From assembly GCA_002007465.1 (NCBI GenBank), contig LNAC01000065.1, positions 661,489 through 725,488 on the forward strand: 64,000 nucleotides of DNA, written 5' to 3'. The notes under the pieces were generated by a model. It had not been told where the DNA came from. It saw only the letters and a list, made by a program, of their open reading frames with translations, and searched no databases. Source of the stretch: Ailurus styani. Taxonomy: Eukaryota; Chordata; Mammalia; Carnivora; Ailuridae. Every line of letters begins with the position of its first letter. Position 1 is the stretch's first letter. Shown here in pieces: positions 26,520-37,194 of the stretch. A program made the translations under genes and the position numbers.

Positions 26520-27810
26520 TTTGTAGCCTTCTGAGGACTCCTCGTGCAATAAAATACCATATCCCATGACAGGGGGTTTTAAAGCTATTATTTACAGAAT
26601 AATACAGCCCAAATCATTTCATTGTTAGTTGCTCTTCATTACACAGAACAGTTTCTGTGTAAAAAGCCTGACCATAGATGTGTTCCGCCTGCAGTTTCAC
26701 AAGAGGAAAGAGAAACTCTGCAGAAAGACCTGACTCGCCCAGTCTCAGGCAAGCAGTTCCAGAACTCACCCCAGGGCTCCTGACGCCAAGCCCCTTGAAG
26801 CCACTAGCTCGCCTCTATCCAGAAGAATTCCCAAAGACTCTCCTCCTGACTCCAACACCGAAGAAGCTGCAGAGAAATACAGCACATCAAAATATCTAGA
26901 TGATACATTTAGTCGAACTAGAAAGTCAAGCTCAACTTTTAAACGGTAAAGGCTACTTTGAATAATTTTGAATTTTCCCTTGGCCCTAATTGTAACTCTT
27001 TTCATGAAAAGACTAATCAATTATGAAACATCACCTTGGACAAATGACATCGTCATTTTTATCTGACGACAAAAAGCCACCTAACTCTAGATACTGGCCA
27101 CTAAGCTGTATCTAGCCCCAATTGAATAAACATTGTTAGATGAAGGAACAAATTATATGTTAAAAACACACAGAGAGTAAATCTCATCTTTCCTTTCTAA
27201 TAAAAGGATTTCCTAGGAAACAGATGTTCAGATTACATTTTGTAAGCGATAAATGAACAGAGAAAATGTTATGCCCTACAACGTGTTCTACCTACAGGGA
27301 AACTAAGTAACTCTTTCACCAAACCTGGAATGCTGACAGTTACTTAAGTTTTATTTCGTGGCTCAACTAGAGAAAAGAAAAGCGCAGGCGGTTTTAGGTT
27401 AATGAGAAGTTTTACCTCCAGGCCCGACATAGATATGACATTTCGTCAAATGTACCTGCTGCTTTCTCGGAACGCTGCTGTCCTGTGACAAGCTGCATGA
27501 CTGACTCAGACGCTGACGTTCAAAACCAGGTCTCGTGGAGCCTGAGTGGAGAAGTGTCGTCAGGTGGGCACAAGTAGGCACCTGCCACCTATGGCCTTCA
27601 CACCTGCTCCGGTTTCTGGGAGAAGGGGAAACACATACTTGTCTTTTAAGTAGTAATTATCTTCATTCTAAAGCAGACCAATGACTTTGTCTTTTTTGGA
27701 AGAGCGAAAAGACCCTTCCAAATGAACACCTCAACTCATCTGTTCCTCGTGCATCTTGAGTGGGATCTGGTTTACTCCAGCTTCCAGGCCCCCGCCTGGA
27801 GGGCGCTCCT
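26520..27810. other. Intergenic sequence, no gene recognised
   Basis: AT-rich, becoming GC-richer toward 27.4 kb. No element or domain was recognised. Confidence 0.5.
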
Positions 27811-28150
27811 GCAGGATCCTTACAGCCCATTACCACCATCCCCGGGGACACCGGGCACAAAGCTAAAGCTGGAGAACCGCTCTCGGGCTTGTTACCGCCA
27901 CACCCGTGCCTGGGGGAGCAGCAACGTGGAGGGTCGGAACATGGAGGACCCTCCCGCACGACCCTGACCGCCCATTACCACCATCCCCAGGGCACAAGGC
28001 TGAAGTTGGGGAATGGCTCTGGGGCTTGTTAGCGCCACACCCGTGTGTGGGAGAATAGGGAAAACCCTGCTGAACTTGGGGTGCTGCTCAAGGTCCATTA
28101 CCTACATTGTGCCAGGGGACGGGGAGCACCCCGCTGAAGTTGGGGGCTGT
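27811..28150. repeat. GC-rich tandem repeat, two to three copies of ~145 bp
   Basis: The block cccattaccaccatcccc followed by a gggcacaa...gctgaag...ggcttgtta.cgccacacccgtg series starts at 27826 and again at 27971 (period 145 bp). A third, shortened and more diverged copy starts near 28094 (tccattacctacattgtgcc). Each copy carries several CpG sites. It sits just left of the CpG-rich promoter candidate. Confidence 0.85.
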
Positions 28151-28319
28151 GTGCTGTCCTTACGTGCACTCTTCCTGGGGAGCACGGGAAACCCTGAGAT
28201 GTCTGCAACCCATCTAACAAGAGCTTGGGTGAGCGGGTGCCCTGGAGTTCACGGATCTGGGGGATACAGCCAGTTGACGGGACATCGGGCAGAAGAGATT
28301 TTCAAGGGAAAAAGAAAAC

Positions 28320-28720
28320 TCATCTGAGTCCCCAAGACGAGGTCACTTCATGCGCCCTTCGAGGACCTCGCCTCCCACCCAGGGCGCACCCTACCCCCGG
28401 GATCCTCACCCCACTGCCCAGAGCGCACTCACCGCCCGGGTCTCTCAGAGGGCGCCTTCTCCTGCCCCACCTGGGCATCCGGGGGCAGCTCGGGGTCCGC
28501 CAAAAGAGAGGTAGCTCCACCCCCACACGGTGATTGGTCAGGGAGGGTTGTGTCCCGAGCCCATTGGATGCCGCCCCTGCCTGCGCCCCGCGACCCGTGC
28601 CTTACGTGCAGGGCTGCAACTGCAGGTGGTCCCGGAGGCGCCTCCTCCCCCTAGCACCTAGCTCCGCAGCGCAGGTAAGGGCGGGGTAGTGGGCAGGGCC
28701 GCCCCAGGCATCCCGCCCCT
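28320..28720. promoter_or_regulatory. CpG-rich candidate bidirectional promoter
   Basis: Locally GC- and CpG-rich, without a TATA box, with two inverted CCAAT boxes near its centre. Splice-donor motifs face outward: on + strand gcag/gtaagg (exon end 28674, intron from 28675) and on - strand ggcg/gtgagtgc (exon end 28433, intron from 28432). The arrangement is what a divergent promoter with two short first exons would show. No coding sequence is recognisable in either presumed exon, so one or both products may be non-coding. Inference only; donor-like motifs are common in GC-rich DNA. Confidence 0.5.
28533..28567. promoter_or_regulatory. Pair of inverted CCAAT (ATTGG) boxes
   Basis: ATTGG at 28533-28537 (gtgattggtca) and 28563-28567 (cccattggatg), 30 bp apart. 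Paired CCAAT boxes about three helical turns apart are typical NF-Y sites in TATA-less promoters. Binding is inferred, not shown. Confidence 0.55.
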
Positions 28721-30384
28721 TCTTCGGGCTCCTGTGGCGGCAGACCACCCCCCAGAGCCCTGCCCCTTCCCTTCCTTCATCAACCCAGCCTTCAGAGCTG
28801 TTCCTTGCTCCCGGCAAGGTCAGCTGCTCTCAGACCTTCCCAGACTTGGGCCTTAGGAAGTGCAATAGTTTCCCCCCATTTCCAAGGCAGTTTTAAGACC
28901 CAAAAAGTAGTGCTCTAAGCGGGAAGAACTTCACCTTCTGGTCTCACCCATGGAGTGGGTAGTGTTTCTTAGATCTTCAAAGCATCCTTCTAGGATGAGC
29001 CCATCTGTGCTGGAATATATATACATATGCTTGGTTCTGCTGGGAAGCTCCTGGATGAAGAACAGCCCCCCTTCCGTGCTGTTGGAGTTGTGAACGAGGA
29101 ACATTGATTTTTCACTTAAAAAGAAAACATATTAAACATTTTAGAGAGGAAGAAAGAGAGTTTTTTTCAAACCCAAGTCAGGACAGCTACCAGGGAGGCA
29201 CGATCTTCACAAAGAATGGAATGCTCCAGGGAAGGAACATTTGGGGCAACTTTATATATTTGTTCTGTTTTGTTTTACATACAGAGTTACACATCATCAT
29301 AAGAACATTCCAGAAAGCTATACACTTTTTCTTATGTTTTCAGTATGTGCAAGTAGGTATGACTTTAATCTTATGGGAGCAGGATAGGTTCTTTTGTTTT
29401 TCTTATCTTTATGTTTGCAATGGCATTTTTTCTGGTTATCTTTTTCTTCTCAAAGCAAATGTACAATATGTGCTTGGGGCAGAAATAAGGCCCATGCTCT
29501 GAGGTTTTGCCCACTCATTTTGAGCTTGGTAAAATGTTAAAGGATAGCTTCCCTGGGAGCCCAGGATCCAGACTTATGAGTGGTAGAAGATAAAAATTTC
29601 CATTATCATTATAGTGACTACTAAAGGGAGGAACTTGAGACAAAAGCACCTTTAACAATAGTACCAAGAAATCAAAATCATGCCTATAGAAGGTTATCTG
29701 TTCCATGGTCAACAGAGGTAACAGAGGTGTTCACAGACACTGAGCTCCTCCCCTTCTCCTGCCCAAATCTCTGAAGCACACAGATAATTTAAAGTGTGAA
29801 TTTTAGAACCTCCAGACATCTTAGAGATGTCTGGCATCATTCCCTTGGACTATAGAATATAACAGAGTAGTTCATTGTCACAACACTAATTTGAACATGA
29901 AGTGCCCCTAAAGCTTGGACACACTGTCTTAAGTTCTTTCCTCGCAGATTTTGACTAACATAAGTCATAGTCATACCATATAAACACTACGATGGTTGGG
30001 AAGTAAATAATCGTCGGTAAGGGAATAGTTTTGCAATGATTATAAGCATTGTCTCTGTAGAAGAGACTGAGCTGAGTGTTTTTAAATACTATTTCAGACC
30101 TGTCTTACAGCACACTCTGAACATACCAGACCCTGAATCAATTTTAAAAAGATAGTTCTTTCAGTAACTTTAATATCAGAAAAATATTATAATGCCTCTA
30201 TTCCTAGATCTTTGAGTATCTTACTCAGGGGTCCTCCACTAAGATAATTATCTTAATGATCATGATGGGCAGAGGTTAAAATCCAGCTGAATCTGTTCCA
30301 GTTGGCCATACAATAAGAAAATCCAGAGACTTGAGATGTTTTCAGATTAAGAAGACCAGAGACTAGAGGGGAAATAGTTCAGTG
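28721..30384. other. Intergenic sequence, no gene recognised
   Basis: Downstream side of the promoter candidate. The frame at 29104-29502 (+, 132 codons) is hydrophobic and rich in F, I and Y, but it is AT-rich with no recognisable domain, so chance is likely. Confidence 0.45.
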
Positions 30385-30540
30385 TATGGAATAACAAGGG
30401 ATTTGGAGTCAGTTTGGGGATGGCACTTAGGTTTCTGACACTAAAATACACTGTGACTGGAGTCGTCTCTGAGCTGCAGTATAACCATCTAGAAAACGTC
30501 TACTAATATCTACATCCTAGTTTAGAAGTTTAAGAGGGAG
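30385..30540 (+). mobile_element. MIR SINE, diverged
   Basis: The series ggatttggagtcagtttggg, then gtctctgagctgcagtataa, then ccatctagaaaa resembles the MIR core (a ttggagtcag block, then a ctcagtttcctcatctgtaaaa-like block). Ancient mammalian SINE; the match is by eye. Confidence 0.55.
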
Positions 30541-30774
30541 AATTCCACAAAGAGCCAGTGGGATGGCTCTCAAGAGCAGGTGATCAGGAAGCCATGATTA
30601 CTACTTGGGTCTATTTCTTTTCCAGAAAAAAAAACACACGTTGAAACCATATTTCTAATAGATGGCTCACAAGATGATTTTCAAACCTTAAGGAAGGTCA
30701 AGAAGCTGCCATTGTGTCATATTTCACTCAGAAATCATATTGTTGGACTAGTGAGGACAATACAAGAGCATCAT

Positions 30775-30960
30775 CATCACTAGGAATGTGGAGCTTCCCA
30801 TTTCCATATGGCCATGCTCTCCCCCTAGCTCAGGGCCACCAGAAAGGGCAGCTTGGGGGGGGCACCCTCATCACTAGGAGTGGGGTGTTTCCCATTTCCA
30901 TATGGCCGTGTTATCCCTCTTGGCTTAGGGTCACCAAAAAGGGCAGCGGCAACTGGGAGG
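30775..30960. repeat. Two-copy direct repeat, period ~94 bp
   Basis: catcactagga at 30775 and catcactagga at 30869 each start a segment containing cccatttccatatggcc, then a ggcttaggg/agctcaggg block and a caccaaaaagggcag/caccagaaagggcag block. The copies differ at scattered positions, so this is a moderately old local duplication. Confidence 0.85.
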
Positions 30961-31139
30961 ACCACAGGCCAAGGCTGCCAGGTATGGCTGGGGCAGGCAG
31001 AACTCTGACGTAAGGCTCAACTCCTGTATACCTTATTTATACTGCTCTTCACAGGTAAAGTGCCATTGTCTGTGAGCTCTGATGTCGGAAAGGTTGAGAA
31101 TTTCCGCTGTGATTCCCTCTCTGACCCTTAGGATATGTA

Positions 31140-31430
31140 GCAAAGTTACATTTAATTTTTAAACATTGAGGGATTTCTGGTTTTCTTTTCATTATGACTG
31201 TGGCTCAATTCCCCTGTGGTCTAAAAATATAATATAGTTAATTTCAGGCTTTTAAAATGTATAGACTTGATTCATGGCCCAATATTTCATCTATTTGGGT
31301 AAATATTCTAGGACCACTTGAAAATAATGTATTCTGTACTTACTATGTAATGTTCCATACATGTCAATTAGGTCACATTTGTTGCCAATGTTTTGTCTGC
31401 TTTTTCTATCAGATATTGAGAAAGGTATAT
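31140..31430 (-). mobile_element. Ancient LINE-derived fragment (low certainty)
   Basis: AT-rich stretch with cctgtggtctaaaaatata, a tcatggcccaatatttcatc block and an aggtcacatttgttg block, which resemble ancient L1M-type sequence read in antisense. Subfamily assignment needs a repeat library. Confidence 0.5.
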
Positions 31431-31524
31431 TAAAATCTTCAAATAATGCTACTCTAGTCAACATTGCATTGGAGAATCTACCAAGTGTTATAAGGCAAGA
31501 GAAATGAAAAGAAAAAGAATGGAG

Positions 31525-31722
31525 GGGGGGTACCTGGGCAGCTCAGTCATTAAATGTTGGCCTTCAGCTCAGGTCATGATCCCAGGGTCCTGGGATTGAG
31601 CCCTGCATCAGGCTCCCTGCTTGGTGGGAATCCTGCTTCTCCCTCTCCCACTCTCCTTGCTTGTGTTCCCTCTCTCACTGTATCTCTCTGTGTCAAATTA
31701 ATAAATAAAATAAAATAAAAAT
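31525..31722 (+). mobile_element. Older CAN SINE
   Basis: The head is diverged (gtacctgggcagctcagtc, then attaaatgttggcc). The body and CT-rich tract are present and the tail is AAATAAAATAAAATAAAA. A clear target duplication was not found. Confidence 0.88.
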
Positions 31723-31909
31723 ACTTGTGGGGATAATTGTGACTATTCACAGTTAATATGAGGGTGTACATTGAAAATCCAAAATAGTCTATAAATACAC
31801 TGTTAGAATTAAAAATGGGAAACTTGCAAATCTTAGAACCAAGGAAGCAATCCAGAAAGCAGCCAGGGGGAAGGGATTTCTTAGGTACAGAGGAAGGAAC
31901 ATCAGAATA

Positions 31910-32128
31910 ATGTCAGACCTGTCCACAGAGACCTGGCAAGCCAGAAAGGGCTGGCAAGACATATTCAGGGTACTAAATGAGAAGAACAAGAAGCCAAGGA
32001 TACTTTATCTAACAAGGCTGTCATTCAGAAAGGATGGAGAGACAAGGACCTTCCAGGACCAACAGAAAATTAAAGAATATGAGACTGCCAAGCCATCCCT
32101 GCAAGAAATATTAAGTGGGATTCTGTAA
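31910..32128 (+). pseudogene. L1 ORF1p C-terminal fragment
   Basis: 72 codons. DLSTETWQARKGWQDIF, then PRILYLTRLSF and AKPSLQEIL are hallmarks of the C-terminal domain of L1 ORF1p, the RNA-binding chaperone that coats L1 RNA. Full ORF1p is around 340 residues, so only the last fifth is here and the start codon is internal. Non-functional remnant. Confidence 0.85.
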
Positions 32129-32714
32129 AAGAAGAGAGACTCCAAGAGTAATATAGACCAGAAATTTACAGAGACAATCCAGAAACAAGGACTTTTCGGG
32201 TAATATGATGGCACTAAAATCATATCTTTCAATAGTCACTCTTCATGTGAACAGCCTAAATGCTCCCATAAAATGGCACAGGATTGAAAATTGGATAAAA
32301 AGACATGATCCATCCACATGCTGTCTACAAGAGACTCATTTTTGAACCTTAAGATGCCTCCAGATTGAAAATGAGAAGATGAAGAACCACTTATCAAGCC
32401 AACAAACCTCAAAAGAAAGCTGGGGTAGCAATTCTTATATCAGACAAATTAGATTTTAAGCTAAAGACTATAGTAACAGATGCAGAGGGACACTATATCA
32501 TACTTACAGGATCTGTCCAACAAGAAGATCTAACAATTGTAAATATCTATGCCCCCAACATGGGAGCAGCCAACTACATAAGCCAACTGTTAACCAAAAT
32601 AAGGAATCATATTGATAATAATACTTTAAGAGCAACACTCTTAAAGCTCAACACTCCACTCTCAGCAATGGACAGATCATCTAAGCAGAAGATCAACAAA
32701 GAAACATGAGCTTT

Positions 32715-32922
32715 GGGCGCCTGGGTGGCTCAGTGGGTTAAAGCCGCTGCCTTCGGCTCAGGTCATGATCCCAGGGTCCTGGGATCGAGGCCCACATCGG
32801 GCTCTTTGCTCAGCAGGGAGCCTGCTTCCTCCTCTCTCCTCTCTCTCTGCCTGCCTCTCTGCCTACTTGTAATCTCTCTCTGTGTCAAATGAATAAATAA
32901 AATCTTTAAAAAAAAAAAAAAA
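32715..32922 (+). mobile_element. CAN SINE in L1 ORF2
   Basis: Sense young-type copy; 14-bp duplication gaaacatgagcttt at 32701-32714 and gaaatatgagcttt at 32923-32936 (one mismatch). Confidence 0.96.
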
Positions 32923-33287
32923 GAAATATGAGCTTTGAATGACACATTGGACCAGATGGACTTTGTAGATATATACAGAACATTGCACCCTAAAACAGCA
33001 GAATACTCATTCTTCTTGAATGCACATGGAACTTTCTCTAGAATAGACCACATACTGGGTCACAAATCAGGTCTCAATTGATACCAAAATATTGAGATTA
33101 TTCCCTGCATATTCTCAGACCACAATGCTTTGAAACTGGAAGTCAATCACAAGAAAAAAATTGGAAGAAATCCAAACATTTGGAAGCTAAAGACCATTCT
33201 TCTAAAGAGCATTTGGGTCAACCAGGAAATTAAAGAACTTAAACAATTCATGGAAACCAAAATGAGAACAAAAATACATCAGTCTGA

Positions 33288-33480
33288 GGGCACCTGGGTG
33301 GCTCAGTGGGTTAAAGCCGCTGCCTTCGGCTCAGGTCATGATCCCAGGGTCCTGGGATCAAGGCCCACATCGGGCTTTCTGCTCAGCAGCGAGCCTGCTT
33401 CCTCCTCTCTCTCTGCCTGCCTCTCTGCCTACTTGTAATCTCTTTCTCTGTGTCAAATGAATAAATAAAATCTTAAAAAA
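33288..33480 (+). mobile_element. CAN SINE in L1 ORF2
   Basis: Sense young-type copy with a perfect 17-bp duplication, aaaatacatcagtctga, at 33271-33287 and 33481-33497. Confidence 0.97.
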
Positions 33481-34747
33481 AAAATACATCAGTCTGAAAC
33501 CTATGGGATACTGCAAAGGTGGCCCTAAGGGGGAAATACAAGCCTAACTCAAAAAAGTAGAAAAGTTCTGAATGCACAAGCTCACCTTACACCTGAAGAA
33601 ACTGGAGAAAGAAGAGCAAATAAAACCTAAACCAAGCAGGAGAAAAGAAATAATAAAGATTAGAGCAGGGAAAAAAAAAAAAAAAAGATTAGAGCAGAGA
33701 CCAATGAAAGAGAAACCCAAAAACCAGTAGAGCAAATCAACAAAGCTAGAAGCTGGTTCTTTGAAAGAATTAAGATCGATAAACCTCTGGCCAGACTTAA
33801 CCAAAAGAAAAGAGAAAGGACCCAAATTAATAAAATCATGAATGAAAGGGAAGAGATCGCAACTAACACTAAGAATATAGAAACAATTAATAGAAATGTT
33901 TATCAGCAACTATATGCCAATAAATTAACCAACCTGGAAGAAGTGGGTGCCTTCCTGGAAACTTATAAACTACCAAGACTGAAACAGGAAGAAAGAGATA
34001 ATCTGAATAGACCAATAACCAGTAACGACACTGAAACAGTATTCAAAAACCTTCCAAAAAAACAAGAGTCCAGTGCCAAATAGATTCCCAGGGGAATTCT
34101 ACCAAACGTTCAAAGAAGAAATAATACCTATTCTTCCGAAGCTGTTTCAAAAAATAGAGACAGAAGGAAAACTTCCAAACTCGTCCTATGAGGCCAGCAT
34201 TACCTTGATGCCAAAACCAGACAGAGACCCCATCAAAAAGGAAAATTACAGACCAATATCCCTGATGAGCATGGGTGCCAAAATACTCAACAAGATCCTA
34301 GCCATTAGGATCCAACAGTAAATTAAAACGATTATCCATCACGACCAGGTGGGATTTTTTCCTGCGATGCAAGTGTGATTCAACATTCGCAAATCAATCA
34401 ACATGATAGTGCACATTAATAAAAGAAAAGACAAGACCCATATGATCCTCTCAGTTGATGCAGAAAATGCATTTGACAAAATACAGCACACTTTCCTGAT
34501 TAAAACTCTTCGGAGTGTAGAGATAGAGGGAACATTGCTCAATTTCACAAAAACCACCTATGAAAACCCACAGCAAATATCATTCTCAATGGGGAAAAGC
34601 TGAGAGCTTTTTCCTTAAGATCAGGAACACAACAGGGATGCCCACCCTCACCACTATTGTTCAACATAGTACTAGAAGTCCTAGCATCAGCAATCAGACA
34701 ACGAAAAAATTTAAAATGCATTCAAATTGGCAAAGATGTCAAACTCT

Positions 34748-34948
34748 TTTTTTTTAAAAGATTTTATTTATTTATTTCACAGAGGGAGAGATATCACAAG
34801 GAGGCAGAGAGGCAGGCAGAGAGGGTGGGGGGGGAAAGCAGGCTCCCCGCTGAGCAGGGAGCCTGATGTGGGCCTCGATCCCAGGACCCTGAGATCATGA
34901 CCTGAGCCAAAAGCAGAGGCTTTAACCCACTGAGCCACCCAGGTGCCC
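34748..34948 (-). mobile_element. CAN SINE in L1 reverse-transcriptase region
   Basis: Antisense copy immediately before the FADG codons. Short duplication tcaaactct at 34739-34747 and 34949-34957. A G-run (gtgggggggg) lies near 34825. Confidence 0.95.
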
Positions 34949-36128
34949 TCAAACTCTCTTTCTTTGCAGATGGCATGATACTATGTGGAAAACCCAAAAA
35001 CTCCACCCCCAAATTACTAGAACTCATACAACAATTCGGTAAAGTGGCAGGATACAAAAATCAATGCACAGAAATCAGTTGCTTTTCTATACACTAACAA
35101 TGTAACTGTAGAAAGAGAAATTAGGAAATCTATTCCATTTATAATAGCACCAAAAACCATTAGATGCCTTGGAATAAACCTAACAAAAGAGGTAAAGGAT
35201 CTATACTCTAGAAACTACAGAACACTTATGAAAGAAATTGAAGAAGACATAAAAAGATGGAAAACCATTCCATGCTCATGGACTGGAAGAATAAACATTG
35301 TTAAAATGTCTATGCAGCCCAGAGCAATCTACACTTTCAATGTCATCCCTATTAAAATGCCATTGGCATTTTTCATAGAGCTGGAACAAACAATCCTAAA
35401 ATTTGTATGGAACCAGAAAAGACCCCACATAGCCAGGGAAATGCTGAAAAAGAAAACCAAAGCTGGGGGCATCACAATGCCTGACTTCAAGCTATATTAC
35501 AAAATTGTGACAGCATGGTATTGATAAAAAAAAAAAAAACAGACACATAGATCAATGGAACAGAATAGAGACCCAGAATGGACCCTCAACTCTATGGTTG
35601 TCAAACAAATGGTATAGTATGTCAAACCAATCTTTGACAAATCAGGAATGAACGTTCAATGGAAAAAAGACAGTCTCTCCAATAAATGGTCCTGAGAAAA
35701 TTGGACAGCCACATGCAGAAGATTAAAACTTGACCATTCTCTTACACCAGACACAAAGATAAACTTAAAATGGATGAATACCTACCATTTGCATTGACAT
35801 GGATGAACATCAGGGGATTATGCTAAGTGAAACAAGTCAAGCAAAGAAAGACAATTATAACATGGTTTCACTCATACCTGGAATATAAGGGATAGTGCAG
35901 AGGACCATAGAGGAAGGGAGGGAAAACTGAATGGGAAGAAATCAGAGAGGGAGACAAACCATGAGACACTCTGGACTCTGGGAAACAAAGTGAGAGTTAC
36001 AGAAAGAAGAGGGGTTGGGGGATGGGGTAACCAAGTGGTGGGTATTAAGGAGGGCACATGTGGTGATGAGCACTGGGTGTTATACGCAGCTAATGAATTG
36101 TTGAATACTACATCAGAAACTAATGATG

Positions 36129-36307
36129 GGGGCACCTGGGTGGCTCAGTGGGTTAAAGCCTCTGCCTTTGGCTCAGGTCATGATCTCACTGGGCTCTCTG
36201 CTCAGCGGGGACCCTGCTTCCTCCTCTCTCTCTGCCTGCCTCTCTACCTGCTTGTGATCTCTCTCTGTGTCAAATAAATAAAGAAAATCTTAAAAAAAAA
36301 AAAAAAG
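36129..36307 (+). mobile_element. CAN SINE in L1 3' UTR
   Basis: Sense copy with duplication aactaatgatg ending at 36128 and starting at 36308. It is about 30 bp short in the middle (catgatctcactgggctc), so it has an internal deletion relative to its neighbours. Confidence 0.95.
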
Positions 36308-36521
36308 AACTAATGATGTACTATATGATGGCTAACTTAACATAATAAAATAAATATGCGTTCTACATGAAAAACTAATAATGGGTACAGAATTTCGGAT
36401 TTGCAAGGTGAAGTATTCTCAAGATACGCTTCACAGCAGTGTAAATATACATAACACTACCGGACTCCATACTGAAAATGTTTAAAATGGCAAAAACAAT
36501 GTTATGATTTGTTACGTTTTT

Positions 36522-36746
36522 ATTTATTTTTTTTTTTTTAAAGATTTTATTTATTTATTTGACACACACAGAGAGAGAGAGATCACAAGGAGGCAGAGAG
36601 GCAGGCAGAGAGAGAGAGGAGGAAGCAGGCTCTCTGCTCAGCAGGGANAGAGCAGAGAGCCCGATGCGGGCCTCGATCCCAGGACCCTGAGATCATGACC
36701 TGAGCCGAAGGCAGAGGCTTTAACCCACTGAGCCACCCAGGCGCCC
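36522..36746 (-). mobile_element. CAN SINE, antisense, with assembly N
   Basis: Perfect 18-bp duplication, atgatttgttacgttttt, at 36504-36521 and 36747-36764. The N at 36648 sits between gctctctgctcagcaggga and agagcagagagcccgatg, where a short piece of the element appears twice in opposite sense. This points to a mis-join inside the SINE rather than biology. Confidence 0.93.
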
Positions 36747-36794
36747 ATGATTTGTTACGTTTTTAAAAAGTACGTTCTGTACAATTCCATTTTT

Positions 36795-37190
36795 ATAAAG
36801 ATTTTATTAATTTATTTTAGAGAGGGTGCCTGGGTGGCTCAGTGGGTTAAAGCCTCTGCCTTCGGCTCAGGTCACAATCTCAGGGTCCTGGGATCGAGGC
36901 CCATATCGGGCTCTCTGCTCAGCAGGGAGCCTGCTTCCTCCTCTCTCTCTGCCTGCCTCTCTGACTACTTGTGATCTCTCTGTCAAATAAATAAATAAAT
37001 AATCTTTAAAAATTTATTTTAGAGAGAGAGTCTGTGGCATGAGAGTGGTGGGAGAGGCAGGAGCTGGAAGAGAGAGTCGTGAGCCCACACTGCACTGAAC
37101 ACAGACTCTACATGGGGCTTGATCCCACAACCATGATATCACATCCTGAGCCGAAATCAGGATGATGTCAGCGGTTTAACCAACTGAGCC
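36795..37190 (-). mobile_element. Older antisense SINE split by a younger one
   Basis: Old tRNA-related SINE: poly-T/aagattttattaatttatttt on the left, and a body ending accaactgagccacc at 37190. It is divided by the insertion at 36825-37010. Its divergence from the young subfamily is clear (gtttaaccaactgag). Confidence 0.85.
36825..37010 (+). mobile_element. CAN SINE inserted in an older SINE
   Basis: Sense young-type copy with a perfect 16-bp duplication, aatttattttagagag, at 36809-36824 and 37011-37026. The T-rich tail of the older SINE provided the L1-endonuclease target. Confidence 0.96.
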
Positions 37191-37194
37191 ACCA

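Larger units (their letters stand above)
32225..35524 (+). pseudogene. L1 ORF2p remnant (endonuclease and reverse transcriptase)
   Basis: Endonuclease-like start around 32230 (HVNSLNAPIKWHRIENWIK, CCLQETHF), then TIVNIYAPNMGA near 32535. Reverse-transcriptase parts: [17 protein letters not shown] (from about 34099), NYRPISLM (34246), MILSVDAENAFDKI (34442). The catalytic FADD box reads FADG (34963-34974), losing an essential aspartate. The last long frame, 35228-35524, covers [18 protein letters not shown] to [15 protein letters not shown]. Stops at several points and three SINE insertions break it. Not expressed as an enzyme. Confidence 0.88.
31790..36360 (+). mobile_element. Longest LINE-1 of the window, inactive
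   Basis: Carries the end of ORF1, a short inter-ORF segment, the endonuclease and reverse-transcriptase parts of ORF2 and the 3' UTR, ending near 36355. Four SINEs are inserted (32715, 33288, 34748, 36129). The 5' UTR and most of ORF1 are missing. Internal stops, frameshifts and the SINEs make it incapable of mobilisation. Confidence 0.92.

Noticed and set aside
29104..29502. 132-codon hydrophobic frame downstream of the promoter candidate as a membrane protein.
   Set aside because: AT-rich composition explains the F/I/Y content, no signal peptide pattern or clear helices in order, and the start context is weak.
31910..35524. Active LINE-1.
   Set aside because: Most of ORF1 is missing, ORF2 has stops, SINE insertions and a mutated catalytic aspartate.
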